DNA of 64,000 bases, from assembly GCF_001984065.1 (NCBI RefSeq), contig NZ_LYVP01000004.1, positions 91,841 to 155,840 of the forward strand, in the 5' to 3' direction. The first letter of the stretch is position 1; every line of letters begins with the position of its first letter. A program made the translations under genes and the position numbers. The notes below the pieces were generated by a model. That model had not been told where the DNA came from, ran no database searches, and worked only from the letters and a program-made list of their open reading frames with translations. This document shows, piece after piece, positions 46,868-55,959 of this stretch. This stretch comes from Pseudomonas sp. KK4. GTDB lineage: Bacteria > Pseudomonadota > Gammaproteobacteria > Pseudomonadales > Pseudomonadaceae.

Positions 46868-47752
46868 ATGGAGCTGCGACACCTGAAGGCCTTTGTCGTG
46901 GCCGCCGACCTGCAGCACTTCAGTCGGGCGGCTGAGCAACTGGGCATTGCGCAACCGGCACTCAGTCAGTTGATGCGCACCCTGGAGTCCGAGCTAGGGC
47001 TGGCATTGTTCCGTCGGGAAAATCGCAGCGTGGCGCTGACGGCTGCCGGCGAGGCGTTCCTGCCTCATGCGCGGCAGTCCATCGAATCCAGCGAACTGGC
47101 CATGGCGGCCGCGCGGCGTGCCCGACGAGGGGAGGTGGGCGAGATCAACATCGGCTATCACTCGGCACTGTTCGAAGCCAACCTGCCGCAATTGCTGCGC
47201 CATTACTTCAGCACCTTCCCCGAGGTCAAAGTGTCGCTGGTGGACGCGGGCATTCGCACGCAGTTCGACATGTTGCTCGAGCATAAACTGGACCTGGCGT
47301 TTGCCCGGGTGTTCAAGGATCACTTGCCCGACCGCCTGCGCACCCACCACTTCAGCCAGTCCAGGCTCGTGCTGCTGATCCCCGACAACCATGAACTGGC
47401 CGAGGGGTTCAGTGGCGACCTGGCGACGTTGCGGCACGAGAAGTTCGTTTTCCTGCAGGACAGCGCCGGCATCGGCCTGACGTCCCACACGCTGCAGGCC
47501 TGTCGGCAAAACCAGTTGCACCCGCAGAACATCATGTACGTCCCGTCACTGATGAGTATTCCCGGGCTGGTGGCGGCAGGCATCGGCCTGAGCATCGTGC
47601 CGGAAACCATGACACGCCTGACCATGCCCGGGATCCGGATCGTGCCCCTGGCTCAACCGGAAATGGTCAGTGAACTGTCGCTGATTTCGCGGATCGATGA
47701 GCGCTCCAGCGCCGTGCTGCACTTTATCGAAGAGGCCCACGGCTGGGGATGA
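46868..47752 (+). CDS. LysR family regulator of the quinate-type cluster
   Basis: This 294-residue protein has an N-terminal winged helix-turn-helix (HFSRAAEQLGIAQPALSQLMRTLE, about residues 17-40) and an effector domain like those of the CatR/BenM group. It is divergent from the transporter-aroQ-oprD genes and a perfect LysR box lies between, so it very probably activates them in response to a quinate-pathway compound. Confidence 0.9.
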   Translation: MELRHLKAFVVAADLQHFSRAAEQLGIAQPALSQLMRTLESELGLALFRRENRSVALTAAGEAFLPHARQSIESSELAMAAARRARRGEVGEINIGYHSALFEANLPQLLRHYFSTFPEVKVSLVDAGIRTQFDMLLEHKLDLAFARVFKDHLPDRLRTHHFSQSRLVLLIPDNHELAEGFSGDLATLRHEKFVFLQDSAGIGLTSHTLQACRQNQLHPQNIMYVPSLMSIPGLVAAGIGLSIVPETMTRLTMPGIRIVPLAQPEMVSELSLISRIDERSSAVLHFIEEAHGWG

Positions 47753-47757
47753 ACGCC

Positions 47758-47859
47758 TTACTTGCGACCATCGACGACGTTGCCCTGATTGAGCCATACG
47801 AAGCCACCATCGTCGCTGATACTTTCGTGGCCCAGCAGGGCAGTTGAGTCGACAGGGCA
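47758..47859 (-). other. Possible coding remnant, 33 codons without a start
   Basis: Between the LysR gene and the TSUP gene the minus strand reads 33 protein-like codons ending LGHESISDDGGFVWLNQG and then NVVDGRK-stop, preceded by an in-frame stop and lacking a start codon or ribosome site. It looks like the tail of a lost gene. I do not recognise its family. Confidence 0.3.
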
Positions 47860-47887
47860 TTACCGAGCGGGGTCGCAAGCCGACGAG

Positions 47888-48670
47888 TCACGCCAGAAAG
47901 TCTATCCCCACCACCGCCAGCATCAGGGCAAACAGCAGTTTAAGGATCCTGGGCGACAGTTTATGGGCCAGCTTCGCGCCGAACGGGGCGAAGACCATGC
48001 TGGTCAGTGCGATGCCGATCACAGCCGGCAGGTAGATAAAACCGATGCTGTGTTCCGGCAGCGCCGGATCGTGCCAGCCCAGCGCCATGAAGCTGATCGT
48101 GCCCACAACCGCCGTCGGAAAACCGCAAGCGGACGAGGTCGCCACCGCCTGCTGCATGGTCAGGCTGCGCCAGGTCAGGAAGGGCACGGTCATGGACCCG
48201 CCGCCGATGCCGAAAATGGCCGACGCCCAGCCTATCACCATGCCGGCCAGCGTCAGGGCAGGCTTGCCGGGCAAGCCGCGGGTGACTTTGGGTTTGAAAT
48301 CCAGCGCCATCTTGATCGACACCACGATGGCAAAAACACCGATGATTTTCTGTAAATGCGGACCGGCGATGACGCTGGCGGTGACCGATCCCAACCCGGC
48401 GCCGATCAGAATGCCGACGGTCATCCAGGCAAACACCTTCCAATAAACAGCCCCCGCACGATGGTGGGCCCTTACGGACAGGATCGTTGTAAAGATGATG
48501 GTGGCCAGCGAAGTGCCGACCGCCAGGTGCGTCAGCACTGAGCTGTCAAAGCCCTGCAGGGTGAAGCTGAAAACCAGCACAGGGACAATGATCAGGCCGC
48601 CACCTACGCCAAACAGGCCAGCCAGCACCCCAGCGCAGGCGCCAAGGGTCAGATAGAGCATGAATTCCAC
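47888..48670 (-). CDS. TSUP (TauE/SafE, DUF81) family membrane protein
   Basis: This 260-residue inner membrane protein has about eight helices and the TSUP repeats GLFGVGGGLIIVPVL near residue 18 and AIFGIGGGSMTVPFL near 156. TSUP members export sulfite, sulfoacetate or other anions. It starts at GTG, behind GGAG at the right distance; the ATG three codons later is a poorer choice. Its promoter shares the conserved block described at 48,745-48,798. Confidence 0.9.
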   Translation of the reverse strand: MEFMLYLTLGACAGVLAGLFGVGGGLIIVPVLVFSFTLQGFDSSVLTHLAVGTSLATIIFTTILSVRAHHRAGAVYWKVFAWMTVGILIGAGLGSVTASVIAGPHLQKIIGVFAIVVSIKMALDFKPKVTRGLPGKPALTLAGMVIGWASAIFGIGGGSMTVPFLTWRSLTMQQAVATSSACGFPTAVVGTISFMALGWHDPALPEHSIGFIYLPAVIGIALTSMVFAPFGAKLAHKLSPRILKLLFALMLAVVGIDFLA

Positions 48671-48744
48671 GGGCGTCTCCGAACATCATGGTGAACATGG
48701 GCAGTCGACGCGGGAATCGCGTCGAGGGGCCATCTTCCCCGTGC

Positions 48745-48798
48745 CTCGGAAACTGCGGAATGACCAGCGACTACAATCCAGCGTTTCATCCGCTGCAA
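48745..48798 (-). promoter_or_regulatory. Shared-block promoter, copy 1 (TSUP gene)
   Basis: On the minus strand TTGCAG (48793-48798), a 17-base spacer containing GATGAAACGCTGGAT, and TGTAGT (48770-48775), followed by CGCTGGTCATTCCGCAG. The same order and spacing occur at 55,841 and 59,232. It lies about 100 bases before the TSUP start. Confidence 0.65.
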
Positions 48799-48835
48799 TG
48801 ATCCAGGAGAAGCGAGCGAACGAGAGGCTGGAGAC

Positions 48836-49732
48836 TTAAATCTCGCGACGCAGTTTGCCCGGTGCCTCCCCGTAAAAGTCCTTGAATTTCTTGCTGAAGG
48901 CCGACTGCGACTGATACCCCACCTGCACCGCAATATCGGCCAACCCCAGATGCGACTGGCTCAGCAGATTGAAGGCCATTTCCATGCGGACCTGCGTCAG
49001 CAATGCCCAGGGTGATGCACCCGCCACGCGTGCGAAGGCGCGCAGAAAGGTGGCGCGGGACATGCTCGCCAGTTCCGCCAGCCCTTCAACGGTCCACTCC
49101 AGTGAAGGATCGGCCAGCATCGCTTGCCAGGCGCGTCCCAGGCGCTTATCGCTGAGCAGGGCCAGTGAGCCGGTGGTCTGGCCGTTGCTGGCCAGGTGCG
49201 CTCGCAGGATCAGGGTGAACAACGCCTGGGACAGGGCGTCGAGCATGAATCGGGAGCAGACCTGGTCGCCGTCGGCCTCACCGCGCAGCATCTGCACCAG
49301 CGCCGGCAACTGCCCGCCGGCGGTCGGAGGGATCACCAGATGGTCGGGCAATGCGGCGAACAGCAGTGACGCGCGATTGAAGTGAAACCCGCCACAGAGC
49401 ATGTCGAAATCACCACTGGCCCCGCCAATGCGATGCACCGGCACCACCCCACCTTCGGTCACTTTCGGCACGCTCGGTGCCACGGTTTTGCCCGGGCTGT
49501 GCATCACGTGCGGCGCGCCCCTGGGCAGCAGCAGGATGTCACCGGCCTTCATGGGCACCCGTTGGCCATCGGCAAAATCGACCCGGCACTCGCCGGCCAG
49601 CACGATGTGATAGGGCGCCTTGCCCAAGGCCTCTTGCTCATGCTCGCGGGCCCAATCGCCCTCGAACTGGCAACGCAAATCCAGGCTGCCGCGCACGTTG
49701 GCCAGGCTGATGAGTTTATCGATTGAATTCAT
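48836..49732 (-). CDS. RclR-like AraC family regulator
   Basis: This 298-residue regulator has an N-terminal cupin domain (DILLLPRGAPH near residue 65) and a C-terminal AraC double helix-turn-helix (about 200-296; ELASMSRATFLRAFARVAG and ADIAVQVGYQSQSAFSKKF). Overall it resembles RclR, the reactive-chlorine sensor, and has cysteines at 21 and 113 where redox-active cysteines are known in that family. It is divergent from a DUF417 (RclC-like) gene, which fits. Start at 49732 rather than 49771 is chosen to match the family N-terminus. Confidence 0.85.
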   Translation of the reverse strand: MNSIDKLISLANVRGSLDLRCQFEGDWAREHEQEALGKAPYHIVLAGECRVDFADGQRVPMKAGDILLLPRGAPHVMHSPGKTVAPSVPKVTEGGVVPVHRIGGASGDFDMLCGGFHFNRASLLFAALPDHLVIPPTAGGQLPALVQMLRGEADGDQVCSRFMLDALSQALFTLILRAHLASNGQTTGSLALLSDKRLGRAWQAMLADPSLEWTVEGLAELASMSRATFLRAFARVAGASPWALLTQVRMEMAFNLLSQSHLGLADIAVQVGYQSQSAFSKKFKDFYGEAPGKLRREI

Positions 49733-49844
49733 TTTGAGTTTTTCGCAATAAAAACTGAGCGGATCGAACAAACCTGACCCGGGCCATAAGAGAAGACTGA
49801 GCGCGTCGAAACATTACACCCAATCTCAATTTCCGGAGAGACTC

Positions 49845-50420
49845 ATGCTCACTTCATTGACTGCCTGGCTACGCTTTATCGGCAAGCTGGATACGTTTGG
49901 CGCATCGCTGATGCGACTGGCGATCGGCATTGTTTTCCTGTGGATCGGTGCGCTCAAGTTCGTACCCTACGAGGCGGACAGCATTACCCCGTTTGTCGCC
50001 AACAGTCCCTTCATGTCGTTCTTCTATGAACACCCGCAGGACTACAAGGCGCACCTGACCCACGAAGGCGAACTGAACGCCGACAAGCGTGCCTGGCAGA
50101 CCGCCAACAACACCTACGGTTTTTCCACCGGTCTGGGCATTGTCGAGCTCCTGATTGGTCTGCTGGTGCTGTCCAACCCGATTTCACGCCGCACCGGGTT
50201 GCTCGGTGGTGCGTTGGCCTTTGGTACGCCGCTGGTCACCCTGAGCTTTCTGATCACCACCCCTGAAGCCTGGGTCGGCGCCCTGGGGGATGCTCAACAC
50301 GGCTTCCCCTACCTGTCCGGCGCCGGTCGCCTGGTGCTCAAGGACGTGTTGATGCTGGCCGGTTCTCTGCCTGTCATGGCGGACTCCGCTCGGCAAATAC
50401 TGCGCGAGCGTCACGCTTGA
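49845..50420 (+). CDS. DUF417 (YkgB/RclC-like) inner membrane protein
   Basis: This 191-residue protein has four membrane helices and the DUF417 motif IGIVFLWIGALKFVPYEADSI near residues 27-47, then PFVANSPFMSF. RclC of E. coli belongs to this family and contributes to survival of reactive chlorine. ATG at 49845 follows CGGAGAG. It is divergent from the RclR-like gene. No RclA or RclB gene follows here; a patatin gene does. Confidence 0.87.
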   Translation: MLTSLTAWLRFIGKLDTFGASLMRLAIGIVFLWIGALKFVPYEADSITPFVANSPFMSFFYEHPQDYKAHLTHEGELNADKRAWQTANNTYGFSTGLGIVELLIGLLVLSNPISRRTGLLGGALAFGTPLVTLSFLITTPEAWVGALGDAQHGFPYLSGAGRLVLKDVLMLAGSLPVMADSARQILRERHA

Positions 50421-50545
50421 TCATCCGGTGATACCGACACTGGCACCTTGCGGCGACTTGTTCTTTTATCAAGTAAAGGCGCGCAGAATGAGTGGCCCGG
50501 CGTTCCAGCGACGGGCCGAAGACAGCCAGTGCCGGAGGAGGCGTT

Positions 50546-51775
50546 TTGAAACCATTTCCGCTCAAGCCTGGCGCATCGCCCCTGGACATGTTCCTTCAAG
50601 CCTGCCTGCCACGCCGGGACGCTGTTCCGGCCACCTTGACGGAACACGCTGTCATCCCGGGCATTGCCAATGCTCGATTCAGGCTGGATCACGACGTGAC
50701 TCCCTTCATTGAGGACGCGGTTCAGGCCAACAAACGTGAGAGCGAGATGCTCGCCCGGGCCGGGATGCCGAACGATGTCCTGCCGCTGGGAAACATGCTG
50801 GCAGTGTCCGGCGGCGGCGATGCAGGCGCCTTCGCAGCGGGGCTGATCGCCGGGTGGACCACCCAGGGAACCCGCCCCATGTTCAAGGTGGTCACGGGCA
50901 TCAGCGCCGGTGCCCTGGTCGCCCCGTTCGCTTACCTGGGACCTGAGTATGACGGCGTGATTCGCCACGTCTCCAATGGCATCGGTCCAAAAGACATTTT
51001 CCATTCGCGAAACGTACTGACCCGCCTGGCCAGCGACGGCATGGCGGACAGCAAGCCACTGTCGCGGCTCCTTGCAAAATACGTCACTGCGCAGGTGCTG
51101 GCGGCGATCGCAGGCGAGTACGCCAAAGGACGCATTCTGCTGATCGGCACCACCGACCTGGATTCCGGGCGGCCAGTCACCTGGAACATGGGCGCGATTG
51201 CCGCGAGCCAGGCACCCGGCGCACTCGACCTGTTTCGCAACATCCTGCTGGCATCCATGAGCATTCCCGGTGCGGTGTCACCGGTCATGATCGACGTGGA
51301 AGTTGACGGCAAGCAGTATCAGGAAATGCACGTGGACGGCGGGGTGATCACTCAAGTGTTTCTGTACCCACCCACTACCGTGATGGCGCTGAGCAAAGCC
51401 AGCGGTGTTCCCATGCGACTCGAACGGCGCTTCTATGTGATTCGCAACGGCACCCTCGAGCCCCAGTGGTCCGGGACCAAGCGCCGTACATTGAGCATCG
51501 GCGGGCGGGCCATCAGCGCATTGATCCAAACCCAGGGGATCAGCGATCTGGAGCGCATCTATCGCATGGCGCAGCAGGATTCGGCGGACTTCAACCTGGC
51601 GTACATCGGCGCCGACTTTCAATGTCCGCACAATCGCAAGTTCGATGGTGAGTATATGAAGCGCTTGTTCGATTACGCCTTTGAGCAAAGCGCAAAGGGC
51701 TATCCCTGGCATAAATCGCCGCCCTCGGAAATCACCGCGAACAAGTGGGCAACGCTTTTTCGGGGAACAGAATAG
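50546..51775 (+). CDS. Patatin-like phospholipase
   Basis: This protein of about 409 residues has the patatin hydrolase fold: oxyanion loop SGGGDAGAFAAG near residue 88, nucleophile motif GISAG near 122 and the catalytic aspartate in VDGG near 265. Patatins hydrolyse phospholipids or other acyl esters. I propose TTG at 50546 because GGAGGAGG precedes it; the GTG at 50492 is open but has no ribosome site. There is no signal peptide. It lies about 125 bases after the DUF417 gene and could be co-transcribed. Confidence 0.83.
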   Translation: MKPFPLKPGASPLDMFLQACLPRRDAVPATLTEHAVIPGIANARFRLDHDVTPFIEDAVQANKRESEMLARAGMPNDVLPLGNMLAVSGGGDAGAFAAGLIAGWTTQGTRPMFKVVTGISAGALVAPFAYLGPEYDGVIRHVSNGIGPKDIFHSRNVLTRLASDGMADSKPLSRLLAKYVTAQVLAAIAGEYAKGRILLIGTTDLDSGRPVTWNMGAIAASQAPGALDLFRNILLASMSIPGAVSPVMIDVEVDGKQYQEMHVDGGVITQVFLYPPTTVMALSKASGVPMRLERRFYVIRNGTLEPQWSGTKRRTLSIGGRAISALIQTQGISDLERIYRMAQQDSADFNLAYIGADFQCPHNRKFDGEYMKRLFDYAFEQSAKGYPWHKSPPSEITANKWATLFRGTE

Positions 51776-51822
51776 CGTTCGAGCAAACGTGGTGGGCAGC
51801 CGCGACGGACTGCCCACCGCAC

Positions 51823-53181
51823 TCAGTTGGCAACCGGCGTACGCAAGGTCACGAACTCTTCAGCCGACGTCGGGTGCACGCCGATGGTTTCATCGAACAG
51901 GCGCTTGGTGGCGCCCGCTTTCAGCGCGATCGCCAGCCCCTGGATGATGTCACCGGCATCGGGGCCGACCATGTGCGCGCCCAGCACCCGATCGGTCTGG
52001 GCATCCACCACCAGCTTCATCAGCGTCTGTTCCGACGACTCGGTGAGGGTCAGTTTCATCGGCTTGAAGCGGCTCTCGAAGATCAGCACTTTGTGACCCT
52101 GTTCCAGCGCCTGCTCCTCTGTCAGCCCGACGGTGCCGATGTTCGGCTGGCTGAAGACCGCGGTGGGAATGTGGCGGTAATCCACCGGGCGATAGTCTGC
52201 GGGTTTGAACAGGCGACGAGCCACTGCCATGCCTTCGGCCGTGGCGACCGGGGTCAATTGCACCCGACCGATCACATCACCCAACGCCAGGATCGAAGGC
52301 TCGCGGGTTTCGAAGTTGTCATTGACGTCGATGTAGCCCTTGTCATTGAGTGCGACGCGGGTGTTCTCCAGCCCCAGGTTGTCGAGCATCGGCCGGCGGC
52401 CGGTGGCGTAGAAAATGCTGTCGGCTTCCAGTTGGCGACCATCGTTGAGCGTGGCCAACAGAGTGCCGTCCGCCAGTTTGTCGATCCGCACGATATCGGT
52501 GTTGAACTGCAGTTGCAGGCCGCGTTTGGTCAGCTCCTGCACCAAGTGTGCGCGGACCGATTTATCAAACCCGCGCAGGAACAGATCGCCGCGATACAAA
52601 AGGCGGGTGTCAGCGCCAAGGCCGTTGAAGATCCCGGCAAATTCCACGGCGATGTAACCGCCACCGACCACCAGTACCCGCTTGGGCAACTGCTTGAGAA
52701 AGAACGCCTCGTTCGAGGTGATGGCATGCTCGCGCCCCGGGATGTCCGGAATCTGTGGCCAACCGCCCGTGGCAATCAGGATGCGTTCGGCACTGAAGAC
52801 CTGACCATTGATTTCGACGTGATGGGCATCGGTCAGCCGGGCGTGACCTTCGAGCAGGGTCACGCCGCTGTTGACCAGCAATGTGCGGTAGATACCGTTG
52901 AGTCGCTCGATCTCGCGGTTCTTGTTGTCGATCAGGGTTTCCCAGTCGAACTGCGCCTTGCCGGCCGTCCAGCCGAAACCCTCGGCCTGCTCGAAGTCAT
53001 CGGCAAAATGCGAGCCGTAGACCAACAGTTTCTTCGGCACGCAACCGACGTTGACGCAGGTGCCTCCCAGGTAGCGGCTCTCGGCAACGGCGACTTTCGC
53101 ACCGAAGCCTGCGGCAAACCGCGCGGCGCGCACACCGCCGGAACCGGCACCAATGACGAATAAATCAAAATCGTAGGTCAT
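51823..53181 (-). CDS. gor: Glutathione-disulfide reductase
   Basis: This 452-residue NADPH flavoenzyme keeps glutathione reduced. The FAD motif [14 protein letters not shown] lies near residue 8, the redox-active pair in [13 protein letters not shown] near 39-51, the NADPH motif [13 protein letters not shown] near 170, and the C-terminal HPTSAEEF motif at the dimer interface. ATG at 53181 gives the normal family length. It is adjacent to three GSH transferase genes, which use its product. Confidence 0.96.
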   Translation of the reverse strand: MTYDFDLFVIGAGSGGVRAARFAAGFGAKVAVAESRYLGGTCVNVGCVPKKLLVYGSHFADDFEQAEGFGWTAGKAQFDWETLIDNKNREIERLNGIYRTLLVNSGVTLLEGHARLTDAHHVEINGQVFSAERILIATGGWPQIPDIPGREHAITSNEAFFLKQLPKRVLVVGGGYIAVEFAGIFNGLGADTRLLYRGDLFLRGFDKSVRAHLVQELTKRGLQLQFNTDIVRIDKLADGTLLATLNDGRQLEADSIFYATGRRPMLDNLGLENTRVALNDKGYIDVNDNFETREPSILALGDVIGRVQLTPVATAEGMAVARRLFKPADYRPVDYRHIPTAVFSQPNIGTVGLTEEQALEQGHKVLIFESRFKPMKLTLTESSEQTLMKLVVDAQTDRVLGAHMVGPDAGDIIQGLAIALKAGATKRLFDETIGVHPTSAEEFVTLRTPVAN

Positions 53182-53227
53182 TTCAATTCTCTGCACGACG
53201 GCACTGCACAGGTGCTGTCGAATGTCG

Positions 53228-53461
53228 TTAAAGGGGTGAAAAACGCAGCTTCAATGCACGCAAAAGTGCGACGCCCGATTTAAAGGCCGAAGGCTTTTGC
53301 GGATAAACCTCACAAGGGCGCGTGGCAGCAACCGCAATGGACTCGCTGGCCAGCGCACCCATCAGTTGCGGCAGCAGGAAGCTGCCTTCGAATTCGCTGT
53401 GGGCCATGGCTGGAGTGTCCAACCGCAGGCTGGCGGCGCAGGAATGAGTGAAATCAATCAT
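53228..53461 (-). CDS. Hypothetical protein, 77 residues
   Basis: I do not recognise a domain. From the ATG at 53461, behind GGGAG, it reads [20 protein letters not shown] and ends in the basic, hydrophobic [12 protein letters not shown]. No clear signal peptide. It lies upstream of gor on the same strand and could be co-transcribed with it. Confidence 0.5.
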   Translation of the reverse strand: MIDFTHSCAASLRLDTPAMAHSEFEGSFLLPQLMGALASESIAVAATRPCEVYPQKPSAFKSGVALLRALKLRFSPL

Positions 53462-53797
53462 GTGGGGACTCCCAGGGGTGGACACGGCATCGGCCCGCAA
53501 TGGGTCAATGTCTGCTGGGTCCAGTCTCGCCATCCACGGACATTTAGAGAATAAGCAGGGTTGTCATGACTTAATTGTGCTGGGTGAAACAATCGCTCTG
53601 CGCCGATCGGACGAGCGTCATGACCCGCGGGTTCATTGGCCAACGGATGGTCTACATTGAATGGGCTTGCCCGGGTGTACGCCATCTCGTATGCCGACAA
53701 GCGTGTCAGATGTGTTGCAGACTCGGAGCCGCTGGTATCGCCACACAGCGTGCAATCCGGGGTCCCGATAATGTCCCTCCCGGTTGGAGCAATCGTC
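53462..53797. other. Intergenic region upstream of GST 1
   Basis: No gene is supported. A string GCTGGGTGAAA near 53,579 is also found in the copy 2 promoter block, but the rest of that block is absent. No clear promoter or terminator is seen. Confidence 0.35.
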
Positions 53798-54421
53798 ATG
53801 AGCCTCACTCTTTATGGTTTTGATGGCAGCCCTTACGTACGCACGGTCAAAATGCTGCTCAAGGAGAAAGGTGCGTCGTTCAATCAGCTTCAGGTCAACG
53901 TGATGAAAGGTGAACCGCATCAGCCGGAGCATCTGGCACGCAATGCTTTCGGCAAGGTGCCCGTGATCGAGCATGACGGGTTCAGGGTGATCGAAACCGC
54001 CGCGATCATGAGTTACCTGGACGAGGTGCTCCCAGGACCTTCGCTGACGCCGAAAACCGCCAGGGACCGTGCCAGGAGTCATATGGCCCAAGCCATCTAC
54101 GATTCCTATGGCTACGGATCAATGGCCCAGGTCTTCGGCTATTACCTGTTCCCGGACTTCATCGGCGGGCAAAACGACGCCTCGCGCCTGCAGGGCATCG
54201 AGAAGTCGAAACTGGTGCTCAGCGAGGTGATGAAAATCAAGGGCGGCGACCCCTTCATTGCCGGACAGGCCCTGAGTATCGGCGACCTGTACCTGGCCCC
54301 GGCGTGCGCCTACCTGTCGATGACCCCGGACGCCGAGCAAGTGTTCGCCGTCAACGGCTTTGCCGATTGGTGGAGCCGGATGCAGCAACTGCCCAGCTTC
54401 CAGAGCACGCCACCGCAATAG
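53798..54421 (+). CDS. Glutathione S-transferase family protein (1)
   Basis: This 207-residue protein has the thioredoxin-like N-terminal domain with LYGFDGSPYVRTVKMLLKE near residues 5-23, GKVPVIEHDGFRVIETAAI near 52, and an all-helical C-terminal domain. GSTs conjugate or reduce electrophiles with glutathione. ATG at 53798 follows GGTTGGAGC. The substrate is unknown. One of three GST genes within 7 kb. Confidence 0.9.
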   Translation: MSLTLYGFDGSPYVRTVKMLLKEKGASFNQLQVNVMKGEPHQPEHLARNAFGKVPVIEHDGFRVIETAAIMSYLDEVLPGPSLTPKTARDRARSHMAQAIYDSYGYGSMAQVFGYYLFPDFIGGQNDASRLQGIEKSKLVLSEVMKIKGGDPFIAGQALSIGDLYLAPACAYLSMTPDAEQVFAVNGFADWWSRMQQLPSFQSTPPQ

Positions 54422-54463
54422 CGGCATACGGATAGGCTGGATACGCAGTTGCAGATTTCTCCC

Positions 54464-54507
54464 AAACGTTTTTACACAGCGTCGATCGAGGCTGTGTAAG
54501 AACGTTT
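54464..54507. repeat. Long imperfect inverted repeat
   Basis: AAACGTTTTTACACAGC pairs with GCTGTGTAAGAACGTTT across a 10-base loop (one non-Watson-Crick pair). It lies between convergent GST 1 and the DUF2790 gene, so it may be a bidirectional terminator or a dispersed repeat. Confidence 0.65.
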
Positions 54508-54534
54508 TCGGGCGGCATGGTGCAAAGGGTGTGT

Positions 54535-54768
54535 TCAGCCCGTGCTGCAACCACCACCCTCGACCAGGTAGGTCGCAATGTGCCGCGCACCCTTGGAGTC
54601 TTCGTACACCATCTCGGCTTGCACAACCCCGCAGGCCTGGCTGGTGTCGGAAATGCTGATGGTTTTTGCCACATCGAATGGAACGCCGGTGCGTGCAGTT
54701 TGAGCGTCGTTGGCGGCGAACGCGCCGCCAGCGGCGACGGTCAGGAACAGCGCAATCAAGGTTTTCAT
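54535..54768 (-). CDS. DUF2790 family periplasmic protein (1)
   Basis: This 77-residue protein has a signal peptide (about residues 1-19, ending AFA) and the DUF2790 pattern, with GVPFDVAKTISISDTSQACGV and the terminal GGGC. Two cysteines near 46 and 74 could pair. DUF2790 proteins are small, Pseudomonas-typical and of unknown function. ATG at 54768 follows GGAGAA. It is divergent from the CynR-like regulator, and a paralog lies between cynS and cynT. Confidence 0.85.
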   Translation of the reverse strand: MKTLIALFLTVAAGGAFAANDAQTARTGVPFDVAKTISISDTSQACGVVQAEMVYEDSKGARHIATYLVEGGGCSTG

Positions 54769-54943
54769 GGTTTTCTCCAAGGCATATCGAGCGAAGACCC
54801 CCAGGGGACAGGTTGTCTGTACTGTCGGGGTAGCCAGGTGTGTGGTGCCTGGTGTGTGAAGCAATCTTGTACCGATTGATTGATAGCGTCCAAGATCGAT
54901 ATACAATGCTGCGCATAAGCAATGCCTATAGAGGAGGCGCCTT

Positions 54944-55837
54944 ATGCTGCTGCGTCATTTACGCTATCTGCTGGCCGTCGCCGATAACGGCGGCTTCACC
55001 CGCGCCGCCGAGGCGCTTCATGTCTCCCAGCCGACCCTGTCGCAACAGATCCGGCAACTGGAAGAAACCCTGGGGGTGGTGCTGTTCGACCGGACCTCGC
55101 GCACGGTCAAGCCGACCGATGCGGGGCAGGCCTATATCGAATGTGCGCGTCGCGTGCTGGTGGAACTGGCGGCGGGCAAGCGCGCGTTGCACGATGTGAA
55201 GGACTTGTCTCGCGGCACCCTGCGCCTGGCCATGACACCGACCTTCATGGCGTACCTGGTCGGGCCGTTGATGCGTGACTACATGGCCCTCTACCCGAAC
55301 ATCCACCTGGAAATCTTCGAGCTGTCGATGGATGACATCGAAACCGGTCTGGCGGATGATTCGCTGGATATCGCCATTGCGTTCGATGATGTGCGAAACG
55401 CCGACATCGAAACGATTTCGGCCTTTACCGAAACCCTGGGGCTGATGGTGGGGCGCGATCACCCGCTGTACGACTGCAATACACCGGTGTCGGCCGAACA
55501 GGTGGCGCAACTGCAGTTCGCATTGCTGACGCCGGACTTCGCCACCCGCACCTGCATCGATGAATATTTCGCCCGAACGCAGATCACGCCCAAGGTGGTG
55601 ATCGAGGTCAACTCGGTGAACACCTTGCTGGAAGTCATCCGGCACACGGCGGTCGCCACCATTCTTCCGGAGCCCATCGCCACGCAGGACCGCGCCCTGC
55701 GCAAAATCGCCTTGCTGGATAAGGGGCCGCAACGGGGCGCTTCGTTGTTGCGACGCAAGAACAACTATCACAGCGCGGCGTCCGTCGCGTTCATGGAGCT
55801 GATGTTGGGCACCCAGCCGAGTCAGGCACACCACTGA
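54944..55837 (+). CDS. CynR-like LysR family regulator
   Basis: This 297-residue regulator closely resembles E. coli CynR, the cyanate-responsive activator of cynTSX: MLLRHLRYLLAVADNGGFTR and LHVSQPTLSQQIRQLEETLG in the DNA-binding part, FATRTCIDEYF and IEVNSVNTLLEVIRHTAVAT in the sensor. ATG follows GAGGAGGCG. The cyanase genes are 9 kb away rather than adjacent; the divergent neighbour is a DUF2790 gene. The link to cyanate is an inference from similarity. Confidence 0.85.
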   Translation: MLLRHLRYLLAVADNGGFTRAAEALHVSQPTLSQQIRQLEETLGVVLFDRTSRTVKPTDAGQAYIECARRVLVELAAGKRALHDVKDLSRGTLRLAMTPTFMAYLVGPLMRDYMALYPNIHLEIFELSMDDIETGLADDSLDIAIAFDDVRNADIETISAFTETLGLMVGRDHPLYDCNTPVSAEQVAQLQFALLTPDFATRTCIDEYFARTQITPKVVIEVNSVNTLLEVIRHTAVATILPEPIATQDRALRKIALLDKGPQRGASLLRRKNNYHSAASVAFMELMLGTQPSQAHH

Positions 55838-55840
55838 TCA

Positions 55841-55910
55841 TTACGCTGGGTGAAATGCTGGATTGTAATTGCTGGTCATTCCGCAGTTTCGGAGGGGAGG
55901 GGAAGATGAC
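55841..55910 (+). promoter_or_regulatory. Shared-block promoter, copy 2 (GST 2 gene)
   Basis: TTACGC (55841-55846), a 17-base spacer containing TGAAATGCTGGAT, and TGTAAT (55864-55869), then TGCTGGTCATTCCGCAG and GGGGAAGATGACCCC. It is nearly identical to copy 1 and related to copy 3, and starts just after the CynR-like gene. Confidence 0.7.
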
Positions 55911-55959
55911 CCCATCGACGCGATGACCGGGTCGAACTCAAAAACCAACGGAGTACGTC

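Noticed and set aside
51745..53163. 472-codon ORF antisense to glutathione reductase
   Set aside because: Mirror of gor with no protein-like features.
53578..53600. Fourth copy of the shared promoter block before GST 1
   Set aside because: Only GCTGGGTGAAA matches; the spacer end TGGAT, the -10 and the TGGTC-TTCC tract are missing.
55860..55885. Sigma-54 promoter in the shared block (TGG...GCA)
   Set aside because: GG and GC are seven bases apart, not ten, so -24/-12 spacing fails; the sigma-70 reading fits all three copies.
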